Virus record (IMG/VR): IMGVR_UViG_3300050343_000122
Span: 49,503 to 113,502 of that record
DNA length: 64,000 bases
Reading direction: 5' to 3' (one strand)
Source of the DNA: a virus
Part shown: positions 1 to 8,717 of the stretch, one piece after another
How positions within the stretch are numbered: the first letter of the stretch is position 1
Layout of the letters: each line of letters starts with the position of its first letter
Made by a program: the position numbers and the translations under genes
Notes under the pieces: model-generated
The model's input: only the letters and a program-made list of their open reading frames with translations
Databases searched by the model: none
Told to the model about the DNA's origin: nothing

Positions 1-73
1 AAGGACCTGTGTCTGCACCTGCAAAACTTAATGTTATTATTATTGTCATCTTTATCTACAATTTTTGATTTTA

Positions 74-1813
74 CTAAACTCCATATCCAAAGCTTATTAA
101 TGTATTTCTTATTTCATCATACCAGTACTGCTCTGGGTTAGCAGGATTATTATCTAGATCCGCTGACCATGCAAATCTTGCAGGACTTGCACTTGGGTAG
201 TTTACTAGATTATCTGTAGAACTGTTGTAAGCACTAGCAGGAGCATTACCAATACTTGCAACTACAGCTACACCATTATTTCCTGCATTAAGAAGTCCTT
301 CAGGTGAAACTAGAGGTTTTATTGTTGAGAATGTGTACTGACTTGTAGCTGCTGGATGGAAAAACTTAGCTCTATATACATTAGTGTTACCTTTTGCATT
401 TTCTACATTCGTAACAAAAGTTCTTACACTTGCTATATCATCTACTATTCTTGAATTTGTTTGACTCGCTCGAGTTGACCAGGAGGTCCTGAACTTGGGT
501 AATTACCATCCATATTATATCCTATACCTGACTCATCACCAAATGCCATAATTACTAAACTATCTGCATCAGGAAAATATCCTGTTGGGTCTATAGTGTC
601 CCCAAGACCTTTGTTTGAGAGCATTTGAATTTGTCTCTCTTGACCACTATGACACCAGTATACACGAGTTTCAAACTCATCACTACCATTGGTAGCTCTG
701 TCTGTATTTCCACTTGCTTCAGTTCCACCTGTTGCATAAAAATCTTGAAGTAAGTTTCTTAAATTAGATGTGTTTTGGTAATCAGCAGTTTTCTGAGCAT
801 CTGTTAGATTAAACGTGACAACACCATTAGCTCCCTGGATTAATATCTGCTGTTAATGCAACAGGGTCTCCATTACTGTCTACAAGATTAAATGTTAGAG
901 CATTTGATCCTACAGTAATAAAAGTTCCTGCAGGTATTGAAGGATGTATAGCTTCCATGCCAGGTACCACACATAAATACGCCCCACCTGTAGTGTTTCC
1001 ACTAGGTTGTTGCACGGTAACTTTATTAGCCTGATTACCATATGACAGTTGGATTTGTGTTGATCCTGCTGGTGCAGTTCCACCAACTAGAACTTTTACA
1101 CCTGTAACACTAGCTATTTTTGCTGTCACTGCAATTGTGCTATTCATAGAACCTGAAACATCACTCCAGAAAGTAAAGTATGAGTTTCCTGTGACTGGTA
1201 TTAGACTACTAGTAGTTGTAGTGGTAACAGGATCAGTAGTGGTAGTTGTTGTTGTGCTTGATGTACTTGTACTAGTTGTACTTGTACTAGTTGTACTTGT
1301 ACTTGTGCTAGTTGTACTTGTACTAGTACTAGTAGAACTAGTTGTGGTAGTAGTTGGTGTTGTAAAACATCCTTCCACTCTACAGTCTGGATAGATTGTA
1401 CTAGTTGTAGTAGTAGTTGATGATGTACTAGTTGTAGTAGTACTAGAGGTACTAGTTGTTGTTGTTGTTGGATTAGGACAAGGTTTGATTGCACATGTAG
1501 TTATTTCACATACAGTTGGTTCGTTACAGAATGGTACACAACCAGCTGTAAGACGTATTACCTTACTTGCAATGTCTTCTGTAGATACACTGTTGCAACC
1601 TTTTGCATAATGACTGTCACAAAATCTATGTTGTAATATACGTTTATAGACTAACAGTTCTGAAATCTCACTAACAGCTATGGGTCTGTTTAACATAAAT
1701 ACAACATTGTTGTATAAGTTATTCCCTAGCTCTGCAAGTTTACAGTCTATTTTTCGTAATAGATCAGGAATGTTTGCACACTCCTTACAATTCGTTAGTC
1801 TTGGTGAGATCAT
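74..1813 (-). CDS. VWA-domain virion protein with Thr/Ser-rich linker; frame broken twice
   Basis: The first open segment (1813 down to the stop at 827-829) encodes 328 residues: a Cys-containing N-terminus (CKECANIP, then a short amphipathic helix), a roughly 90-residue linker almost entirely Thr and Ser, then WSDVSGSMNST, a MIDAS motif (DxSGSM) typical of von Willebrand factor A domains. Beyond that stop, coding continues in a second frame (about 838 to 445; it contains DSLVIMAFGDESG, a VWA-like strand) and then in a third (about 500 to 74, ending RNTLISFGYGV). The first break fits one extra G in the GGG at 833-835. The second fits one missing base near 494-500. Together about 580 residues. 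The two breaks have opposite sign and lie at short homopolymers, so sequencing error or recent decay is likelier than programmed shifting. Probably a surface or adhesion protein of the virion; the exact role is not shown. Confidence 0.7.
1200..1460 (-). repeat. Low-complexity Thr/Ser-codon repeat
   Basis: The linker of the VWA gene is coded by tandem ACTAGT/ACAAGT-type units (on the plus strand, repeats of TACTAGTTGTACTTG) in two blocks separated by a short Cys-containing segment. Slippage in this tract could change the linker length quickly. Confidence 0.7.
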
Positions 1814-1818
1814 ATGTC

Positions 1819-1929
1819 TTACTTTTTACCTTGCTGTTTTTCTAACTTAGCTTTACAGGTAGCACATAGACCATTTGAAAGTCTACAGCCACACCCCACT
1901 TTTGCTCCACATCCTGCACACTGTGCCAT
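1819..1929 (-). CDS. 36-residue cysteine-rich mini-protein
   Basis: A complete ORF of 36 residues (starts MAQCAGCGAKVGCGC) lies between the VWA gene and the 188-residue gene, 2 bases after one and 5 bases before the next, in the same operon and strand. It has seven cysteines arranged as CxxC, CxC and CxxC, followed by a Lys-rich tail. The pairs suggest a compact zinc knuckle. Tight packing and strong Cys patterning argue for a real gene. Function unknown; possibly a zinc-stabilised minor virion or assembly protein. Confidence 0.7.
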   Translation of the reverse strand: MAQCAGCGAKVGCGCRLSNGLCATCKAKLEKQQGKK

Positions 1930-1931
1930 AA

Positions 1932-2498
1932 TTAAATAAAGTTTATTTGGTAGTTGTTTCCAGTACAACCACAATTTGATTTTATAAATGTATCAAGCAT
2001 ATTACTAGCTTGATTGTATAGTTTTAAAGCTTCTTTCTCAGCACAGTTATTAGCAGCAGCTAATGACCCTTGAATAAAGAAGTTAATTGTATTTAAAGTA
2101 ACGTTAGACTGTGTTCTCAGAGCACTGTCACACTCCATCATATTTAACTTTAAAAACGCATCGTCAAACTTTTGTTGAAGTTTATCAATACGCATTATAG
2201 TCTTTTCTACATAATTCTTGTAGGCAGGTGCCACAGAGTATTTCAGATAGTATATACCATCTGGAATAGGTTGTTTGCATCCAGCTTCAGTAATTCCTAA
2301 AGTATCTGACGCAAAAATATTTGTTTCTAAGGGTTTGAAAGGTAAGACTTTTGTTCCAAATCCAGGTATCTCTATTTCAATCGTAGGTGATGAGACCAAC
2401 GGTGGATCATCTGGATACACTGATGCATCAGTAACTGCTAGTAAATTAACACTATAACTAGGAGGAACAATAATATCTAACTGTAAAATAGCTGACAT
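1932..2498 (-). CDS. Putative virion protein, 188 aa
   Basis: The N-terminal half (about residues 1-95) is predicted beta-rich, with hydrophobic alternation and many Pro/Val/Ile residues. The C-terminal half (about 95-175) is helical, with a Cys-containing segment (NNCAEKEALKLYNQ) that looks like a helical hairpin. It ends with SNCGCTGNN. Its place directly downstream of other structural genes in the head operon suggests a minor head or tail protein. No catalytic motif is visible. I recognise no family with certainty. Confidence 0.6.
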   Translation of the reverse strand: MSAILQLDIIVPPSYSVNLLAVTDASVYPDDPPLVSSPTIEIEIPGFGTKVLPFKPLETNIFASDTLGITEAGCKQPIPDGIYYLKYSVAPAYKNYVEKTIMRIDKLQQKFDDAFLKLNMMECDSALRTQSNVTLNTINFFIQGSLAAANNCAEKEALKLYNQASNMLDTFIKSNCGCTGNNYQINFI

Positions 2499-2509
2499 AA
2501 GAATTATTT

Positions 2510-2557
2510 AAAAAAAAATACCAGAGGATTGAGTATTTAATCCTCTCACCTCTGGTA
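2510..2557 (-). terminator. Rho-independent terminator of the head operon segment
   Basis: Read on the minus strand, a perfect 9-bp stem (TACCAGAGG with CCTCTGGTA) encloses a second possible stem (AGAGGATT with AATCCTCT) and is followed at once by a run of nine T. It lies between the stop of the 379-residue gene (2593) and the start of the 188-residue gene (2498), so it could stop or attenuate transcription into the last three genes. Confidence 0.75.
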
Positions 2558-2592
2558 TTATAGGTTAGTATTGTTTTATGTAACTCTGTCTA

Positions 2593-3732
2593 TTAGGCAG
2601 CAGTAGTTGTAGTTGTAGTTGTAATACAAACATTATTATCAACAACATCTCCAAGAGCAGCCTCTAGGACAGCAGATACAGCTGTAGATAGTCCAGCAGA
2701 AGAATCTTCATTAGGTACAGCAACTATTACAATATTGTCCATGTGGATATAATCACCCCATTGGTAAGCAGCTTTGTCATATTCATTGAATCTGATTGTG
2801 TAGCTATCGTACACAGCTCCATCAGTTACATAAGACTCAAAGTTCTCATTGTAACCACCCATTCTATAAAGAGATTTTAAATACCCAGCTTGGTAGCTAT
2901 AGTAGTTAATTTCTGCTTGCTTCCATTCAGTAGATAATCCTGAAGGGTAAGTAGAATTTTGGATGATAGAAGAAGTTGCAACAATGTTACATGCATCAGC
3001 TACGATAAAGTCAGCAGTAGTAGCTGGTCCTTCGTATACAAATGCATTAAAATACATTCTGTCATATTCAAATGGGAATGCAGCGATATCACATGGTTGA
3101 CCATATTGTGTTAATGGTTTTCCGTGGATTCTAAGTTTAGTTCCACCTACATTTTCAAAAGTATAGAAACTGCTGAAAGAAATATTGTCTGGATTGTTAC
3201 CAGGAGCTTTCTTGTTAAAAGCAGCAATAAGTGAATTGATTAATGCATTAGTGTCAACATCAGTACATACATCACCACCACACTCACAACATGGAGCTTG
3301 GACAGTTACTGAACGTGTAAATCCGTTGAAGTATAACGTATTAATATAATTTGAAAAAGCTCTAAGCGTTACAGTTAGTATTTCACCACATTGTACTTTG
3401 AAGTCTGTGATGTCAGTAATCTGATTAGCTGCAGTTGCACAACCAGAAACTTTATACCATTCTGTTACGTTAGAGTTACAAGATGCACCAGCTGTTGGGC
3501 ATCCTTTAATTTTGTCAGATCTTTTAGATCCTTGCAAATAAGTATTTGCTCTACCTTGTGCGACATAGAAATATGGTGAATCAGCAATATCTGTAGCATC
3601 AACTGCTGCATATGTATTGCTAAAAAAACCAACTTCACCAGCGGTCAAGTCTTGGGTAGATTTCGAACCAGAGCTAGGTATTGTAGAACCTACTGGCACC
3701 ACGAATAACGTGGTTAATGCGAATGTACTCAT
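2593..3732 (-). CDS. Virion structural protein with C-terminal poly-Thr tail, 379 aa
   Basis: A 379-residue protein rich in Ala, Thr, Tyr, Asn and Cys, with the composition of a beta-rich structural protein. A cysteine cluster (CCECGGDVC, about residues 149-157) may bind metal or form disulfides. The last residues are CITTTTTTTAA, a Cys followed by a poly-Thr run that recurs in other proteins of this window (74-1813, 48129-48572, 49638-49772, 55651-63528). It follows the 243-residue gene with 28 bases between, and a strong terminator lies just after it. A high-copy tail-tube, tail-sheath-like or head-decoration protein is plausible, but the sequence does not say which. Confidence 0.6.
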   Translation of the reverse strand: MSTFALTTLFVVPVGSTIPSSGSKSTQDLTAGEVGFFSNTYAAVDATDIADSPYFYVAQGRANTYLQGSKRSDKIKGCPTAGASCNSNVTEWYKVSGCATAANQITDITDFKVQCGEILTVTLRAFSNYINTLYFNGFTRSVTVQAPCCECGGDVCTDVDTNALINSLIAAFNKKAPGNNPDNISFSSFYTFENVGGTKLRIHGKPLTQYGQPCDIAAFPFEYDRMYFNAFVYEGPATTADFIVADACNIVATSSIIQNSTYPSGLSTEWKQAEINYYSYQAGYLKSLYRMGGYNENFESYVTDGAVYDSYTIRFNEYDKAAYQWGDYIHMDNIVIVAVPNEDSSAGLSTAVSAVLEAALGDVVDNNVCITTTTTTTAA

Positions 3733-3760
3733 AATTTAATTTATATTTAAGGGTTAATAA

Positions 3761-4492
3761 TTATTCATTTGTTTGAATTCTAAATTGTGCACTTTGTACA
3801 GCAGCAGCATTCTCTGTGTACATAGCTAGATTCTGAACTGTTAAATCTACAACTTCATCCTCTAGATATTCTTCTAGTTCACAATTTACGTCTGTAGATG
3901 GTGTACCATCTAACATAATATATCCTGATTTATTTATATATACAGGATATCTCATATACATTATATATATCATTGTGGGGGTAAATGTACCGTCCGTATA
4001 GACACTTAGACTATTAGAAGACAATGAGTTCATTGTTTCCTGATACTCGAAGCTTGGTTTATAATGATCATTGTTAAGTAATAAGGAGATGTCTCCATGT
4101 TTACTTAGATCTTTATTAATCCAAATCTTACGATCTTTGCATCTTCCTTTATCAGCTAGCAAATAACTATCTACATAGAACATGTATTTAGGTTTGAGTT
4201 GTGTAAGGTCAGCATCCCACTGATGTAATTGTGTATTAGTTTCTACTAATTGTAATGGTTGGTTTGTAAAATCTACAACTAAGTTTTGTAAATCCTCATA
4301 CCTTTTTTTAAACGCATCAAAACCTAACCTGTTAGGAATTGGAAAACCATCAACTTTTTGTTTTATCAACTTAATCTGAGCCTCATTCAAACTCAAGATT
4401 TTGTCTTCTAGTGCAATTTGTTGATGCTCGTTAGTTGATAGTTTATTTAGTTTTTGATCAATCTTGTATAATAAACTATCGACTGGTATCAT
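3761..4492 (-). CDS. Putative virion protein with N-terminal coiled coil, 243 aa
   Basis: The N-terminal 60 residues are helical and heptad-like (starts MIPVDSLLYKIDQKLNKL, then a Gln/Lys-rich helix). The rest is mixed, with several Tyr-rich strands. The opening resembles the short helical N-termini of other appendage proteins here (for example MLWRISKQLERLI in 49638-49772), which may be a common virion attachment helix. It lies in the head operon between the 322-residue and 379-residue genes. Function unknown; a head-tail connector or appendage component is inferred from position only. Confidence 0.5.
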   Translation of the reverse strand: MIPVDSLLYKIDQKLNKLSTNEHQQIALEDKILSLNEAQIKLIKQKVDGFPIPNRLGFDAFKKRYEDLQNLVVDFTNQPLQLVETNTQLHQWDADLTQLKPKYMFYVDSYLLADKGRCKDRKIWINKDLSKHGDISLLLNNDHYKPSFEYQETMNSLSSNSLSVYTDGTFTPTMIYIMYMRYPVYINKSGYIMLDGTPSTDVNCELEEYLEDEVVDLTVQNLAMYTENAAAVQSAQFRIQTNE

Positions 4493-4522
4493 ATTTAACT
4501 AGTTTTATAAAAAACTAGCTAC

Positions 4523-5491
4523 TTATACTGCAGCTAGTTTCTTAGATTTTAATTTCTTTTCGAGTACTAGTAAGTCATCTTGGTGATCTTCATCAATTAG
4601 ATACTTAACTAATTCATCTTCATCCATTGCTACTTCATAATCTCCTTCGTATATCTTACCGCTCGGTTTGATTCTATAGATAGAATGTTGAATAGCTTGT
4701 TTAACTAAATCTTTAATATGTAGTAAATTATCTTTCATGTCTGCAAATCTGCCAAACACTTCTACAGGATTTAATCCTTTGAAAGAACCACTTTTAACTT
4801 CAGATTGTTTTAACATGTTATCAACTAAATTATAAACAACTTCCTCTTTGGAATCTGATGTAACTGGTAATCCGAGTAGTCTTGCAACTTTTCTCTTCTT
4901 CTCCATACTCATGCCATCGAACTTAATGATAGCTTTATTAATTTGTTGTTTCTTTTTATAAACTATTTGACTTTCAACCTCATCATTTACAACATAAAAC
5001 TGTGTATCTGCTGGAAACTCACCTCTTTCCCACGCTTGGTAAGAAGATGCAATGGTTGGATGTACCCTTAACCATGCAAAAGAAAGTTCTTGAATAGGTA
5101 CAGTTAAATCGTAAAGATTATCTCCATCTAAAAGTTTAATTGCTTTTACATGTAAGAGATCTTGTGATCCAGTTGATAGTCCGTAGTTCCAAAACTTTGA
5201 TCTTGGTCCTAAATCTATATCTCCTAGAGCAGCTTGAAGTTTATCTTTAAGCTCAGTAACTCTTTCTATCTCTAGTTCTTTTTCAAGAGGATCTTGAATC
5301 CTTTTAATATACCCAGCTTCAGGATCTAAACCTGTTCGGTACTTACCATCTAATTCCTTGTAAGGGTACTTAAATACCCCTGTTCCAGGAATCCTTGTCA
5401 TACCTTGTTTAGATAGACCACTTTGAAGGGTCTGTAGTTGACTGCTATTATACTCTTTCTTAATCGTAGAGATTTTTCCTAATTTACCCAT
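4523..5491 (-). CDS. Conserved-looking head-operon protein, 322 aa
   Basis: A charged 322-residue protein with a mixed N-terminal half containing WLRVHPTIASSYQAWERG (about 145-162) and a helical, Lys/Asp-rich C-terminal half ending KLKSKKLAAV. It has no signal peptide, membrane segment or nucleotide-binding motif. It is the first gene after the major capsid gene in transcription order, separated by a 191-base gap containing hairpins. Position suggests a head-associated or head-completion protein; I do not recognise the family. Confidence 0.5.
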   Translation of the reverse strand: MGKLGKISTIKKEYNSSQLQTLQSGLSKQGMTRIPGTGVFKYPYKELDGKYRTGLDPEAGYIKRIQDPLEKELEIERVTELKDKLQAALGDIDLGPRSKFWNYGLSTGSQDLLHVKAIKLLDGDNLYDLTVPIQELSFAWLRVHPTIASSYQAWERGEFPADTQFYVVNDEVESQIVYKKKQQINKAIIKFDGMSMEKKRKVARLLGLPVTSDSKEEVVYNLVDNMLKQSEVKSGSFKGLNPVEVFGRFADMKDNLLHIKDLVKQAIQHSIYRIKPSGKIYEGDYEVAMDEDELVKYLIDEDHQDDLLVLEKKLKSKKLAAV

Positions 5492-5536
5492 AATGTAGTT
5501 TAATTAATTATTCTTTTTGGTTTTATTTTACTTAGT

Positions 5537-5613
5537 AGAGTGATCCAATTGAATGGGTAGAAACTTAATTCGTCACTCTGATTGAGAAGCCTGTCCCCTC
5601 TGAGGAGGGACAG
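5537..5613. other. Inverted repeats downstream of the capsid gene
   Basis: Between the major capsid gene and the next gene there are two inverted repeats: AGAGTGA (5537-5543) with TCACTCT (5573-5579), and a strong GC-rich hairpin at 5591-5613 (CTGTCCC-C-TC with GAGGGACAG, three-base loop). No T run follows on either strand, so an RNA-stabilising or processing hairpin after the highly expressed capsid message is likelier than a standard terminator. The rest of 5492-5682 shows nothing else. Confidence 0.5.
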
Positions 5614-5682
5614 TGTGGGTGAGGGGACTACTTCTCTGTGAAGGGTGAGTATTACGCTAGCAATAATTCACCTATTCTGTTT

Positions 5683-7248
5683 TTAGAACTGTGGAATTTC
5701 TTCAATAAGTACAGTTCTTGATAAATCCTCGATAAATACATCGCATCTATCTTTCATCCAGATTTCGTATCCTGGGAATTTATTAGCAGACTGCATTCCT
5801 TGAGACTTAGCAAAGCCTAGGTGGGAACGAGTTCCGTCAATATAACCCCAAGTCATAGAAGGAGCACCCTTCATACGAACTTCTCGGATGTTGTTTACCA
5901 TTGCACCATCAGATAGTGGAGAAACATCAAACACCATAAATACTGGAGTAGATTTCATGTTTTGTCCAAACTCTAAATTAGTTTGTGGTAAATCAAGTTC
6001 TTTCAAGTGAATTAATTCAACTCGACCTGTCTCTCTTGTAACCATTGCATCGAATGCAAAGTTATAAGTGATATTTTGTCCTTCTCCTTGCATGTATCTG
6101 TTTCCAGAATCTGCAACGAAAGTAAGACCTGAATTAAGTGCATCGTCTTTAAGAGCTTGTTGGAATACATCGAATCCAGCCTCATTAGTATACATCTTAA
6201 CTCGTCTATCTTTAACATCCACTCGTCTATAGAACAAGTCTCCAAATACTGAACGAATCAGGTTTGCAGAGAACTCACCTCTATTGTATTGTACTAAGTT
6301 TCCGTTATTTCTCATTCTGTGGTATACACCAGCAGAAGTTCTTTTTAAGTTTTGTTGTGAACCATTAGTTTTAACAGTACCTGGAGAAGCCCAGATCATT
6401 CTTTTAACTTTTAGTTCTAGCATAGACTTACGCATCCAGAACTCAATAAATGGCTCCCACTTAACATCTTCTCTTCTTAAAGGAAGTTGATTACGTCTTT
6501 GTGGAGCATATACTAAGATATCCAGTGGCTTACCAGCAGAATCACGCAACATTTTGTCATCAGCCCATTCTGTAATTTTGTGCTCATATCCATATGCAGA
6601 ACCTAGTGATTCAAACATAGTGATTTCTTCACCTAATTTAGGAAGGCCTAATAGATCTTGATCAAATTCACCGATAGCAGCATCTACTAATTCTAATTCA
6701 ACACCTTGTGTTAAGAATGTAGGATTAACAAAGTCTACAATTGGATTATCACTTACTAGTGTGAATTTGTAAATCCATCCCATGTTCCATGGTTGTGGAT
6801 CTTTAATTACGTAGAAACGTGGTCCATATTGACGTGTTCCTACAGAGATGATAGCATTCTTGGAGAATTCGTTAGAACTTAAGATAAGCTCAAACTCTTG
6901 TCCATCAACACCAACTTTACCTCCAGCATCAATCACATCTTGTGTAGATTTTGGAATGTCAATAATTTTAGGGAATTTGTAAGGAACTGCGATATTCCAT
7001 TTCCATGCATCGCTGTTATTATCAATAAAGTAAGGTGTACTCTTATTGATCATGTCTAGAAAATCATTGCTATACAATGAAGATTGAGTATACAGACTGA
7101 TAATCTTTTTATCATAGTCTGCAGGCTCAGTAGAGTGAAAAGACTCTAGGTGGTTTGCATCTGTAAGTTTACCTACAGCACGTGCGTCCATAGACGCTAC
7201 ACGAGCATAAGTAAAACCAGTTAAACCTGGGATTGTTTGAATTGCCAT
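5683..7248 (-). CDS. Major capsid protein (probable)
   Basis: A 521-residue soluble protein with mixed alpha/beta composition and no membrane segments, rich in Asp, Arg and aromatic residues. The assignment rests on position and size: it follows, in transcription order, TerL, portal and an acidic Gln/Glu-rich scaffold-like protein, the standard place of the HK97-fold major capsid protein. The interior has patches such as YGPRFYVIKDPQPWNMGW and a long basic-aromatic stretch around residues 275-360. Lengths near 500 are usual for major capsid proteins of crAss-like and related phages. I cannot see the fold directly. A structured, uncoupled gap follows the gene, consistent with independent high-level expression. 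Confidence 0.75.
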   Translation of the reverse strand: MAIQTIPGLTGFTYARVASMDARAVGKLTDANHLESFHSTEPADYDKKIISLYTQSSLYSNDFLDMINKSTPYFIDNNSDAWKWNIAVPYKFPKIIDIPKSTQDVIDAGGKVGVDGQEFELILSSNEFSKNAIISVGTRQYGPRFYVIKDPQPWNMGWIYKFTLVSDNPIVDFVNPTFLTQGVELELVDAAIGEFDQDLLGLPKLGEEITMFESLGSAYGYEHKITEWADDKMLRDSAGKPLDILVYAPQRRNQLPLRREDVKWEPFIEFWMRKSMLELKVKRMIWASPGTVKTNGSQQNLKRTSAGVYHRMRNNGNLVQYNRGEFSANLIRSVFGDLFYRRVDVKDRRVKMYTNEAGFDVFQQALKDDALNSGLTFVADSGNRYMQGEGQNITYNFAFDAMVTRETGRVELIHLKELDLPQTNLEFGQNMKSTPVFMVFDVSPLSDGAMVNNIREVRMKGAPSMTWGYIDGTRSHLGFAKSQGMQSANKFPGYEIWMKDRCDVFIEDLSRTVLIEEIPQF

Positions 7249-7278
7249 TTTTATTTGTTTTTTATTATTAATTAAAAT

Positions 7279-8562
7279 TTACAAGAACCATGAATTAGGT
7301 TTCTTATTGTTACTACTTTGTTTTTTAGAAGCAACAGTTTTAGCTTTCGTAACTTGTCTTGCAACTTCTCCAAATAACTGGTTAGACTTTTTAGTCACAC
7401 CTGCTCTTTGTATCGTAGATAACGTTGGATCTTTTTCTAACACCTTTAGTAGTAATCCCACTTTTACTTTTAATTCATGATTCTCTGGTCTTTTCAAATC
7501 TAAGATAGAACGATCAAAATCTGTTAGGGTATCTCCACTTGGTGTTTTCCATTTATCCACTAGTAAGAAGTCTTGTAGTTCGTTTGCTAAATTAGAGTTG
7601 ATAGGTATACCATCGAACTCTTTTTCTTTTACTTTATCTGAAAGTATAGTCTGAACATTAGTAACATACTCTTGCTTAATAGCATTTTTTGTTTGTAACT
7701 CTTGTTGAGACTGTGCCTCTAGTTGTTGAAGCTTTTTAGCTTCCTTTTTTACTAGCACCTTATGGTGTCTAGTTGATACGGATTCTAGATCACCGTAATT
7801 TTGTAATCTTTCAATTTCTTTATCTATGTCTTCTGTTTCGAACCCTTGATCAGAAAGTGCTTGTTTCATCACTTGTTTTTGATTGTTTTCTTTGCTCAAG
7901 TCCATTTCAGAAAAGTTAACAATATTATTGTAAGTTCCGAAATATTCTTTTGGGTTTACACCTTTTACAAAGATTGATTCAAACGCTTGTTGATAATCTT
8001 CACCAAATTGACCTATGAATTGTTGAACTAAATCTTGTGCTCCCTTTTTCTTTTCAGATTCAAAACGAGCTAAGAAGTCTTCTGGTGATTCTATGTTTAC
8101 CTCTTCATCTTCTTCCTTGTTAAATACTCCTAGTTCAAATAGGTCATTTGCTAAAGCTTCAAAATTAGGGGCAGTTGCATCAGATTCCTCATCTTCCACC
8201 TTATCTAGAACATCAGGTTCTGGTTCTGGTTCAACCACTGGAGTTTCCTCTGTAGTTATTTCTTCCTCTTCTGTATCCGGACTATCACTTAAGAAGTCAG
8301 CAATTAGAGATTCTCCAGTTTGCTTTTCTTCTTCAGTCTTTCCGTCTACACTTTTAGGAGGAACAATATCTTTACCTTTGGGAGCTGTCTTTTCAGGGAC
8401 AGTATCTTCTACCTCTTTGACTATTGGCTCTACTGCTTCTGGATCTGCTTGAGCAGTCTCAGGAGCTAATAAATCGTTTAGTAACTGGGTATCACCAGCT
8501 CCACCAACAGACATGGTATCTTGTATGCCAAAGTTACCTTGTGCTTGCATATTATCAGACAT
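7279..8562 (-). CDS. Acidic scaffold-like head assembly protein, 427 aa
   Basis: The N-terminal 130 residues are very acidic and low-complexity (Glu, Asp, Thr, Pro; for example EEEEITTEETPVVEPEPEP). The middle and C-terminal parts (about 190-320) are helical, Gln/Lys/Glu-rich and coiled-coil-like. The C-terminus is strongly basic (KKQSSNNKKPNSWFL). An acidic disordered front, a coiled coil and a basic C-terminal capsid-binding tail are the hallmarks of phage scaffolding proteins, and the gene sits between portal and capsid as expected. Cleavage during maturation is possible but no protease motif is visible here. Confidence 0.7.
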   Translation of the reverse strand: MSDNMQAQGNFGIQDTMSVGGAGDTQLLNDLLAPETAQADPEAVEPIVKEVEDTVPEKTAPKGKDIVPPKSVDGKTEEEKQTGESLIADFLSDSPDTEEEEITTEETPVVEPEPEPDVLDKVEDEESDATAPNFEALANDLFELGVFNKEEDEEVNIESPEDFLARFESEKKKGAQDLVQQFIGQFGEDYQQAFESIFVKGVNPKEYFGTYNNIVNFSEMDLSKENNQKQVMKQALSDQGFETEDIDKEIERLQNYGDLESVSTRHHKVLVKKEAKKLQQLEAQSQQELQTKNAIKQEYVTNVQTILSDKVKEKEFDGIPINSNLANELQDFLLVDKWKTPSGDTLTDFDRSILDLKRPENHELKVKVGLLLKVLEKDPTLSTIQRAGVTKKSNQLFGEVARQVTKAKTVASKKQSSNNKKPNSWFL

Positions 8563-8717
8563 ATGTAGTTATTTTTATTATAAATTGGTTTTACTTCCGT
8601 ATTTTACTGTAAATTTAATTCAGTCAGTTCGAATTACAAAACTTTATTTATCTATTTTTGTAAATTCTTGAAATAATATAGCATTAATATTTTCTCTTCT
8701 ATAATGAAGATAATTAT

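Noticed and set aside
1137-1494. ORFs on both strands inside the Thr-rich linker (Val-rich and Gln/Leu-rich products)
   Set aside because: Frame shadows of the low-complexity ACTAGT-type repeat of the VWA gene.
8093-8452. Plus-strand Ser-rich ORF of 119 codons
   Set aside because: Antisense of the acidic scaffold gene; Ser/Gly-rich composition follows from the Glu/Thr codons on the other strand.
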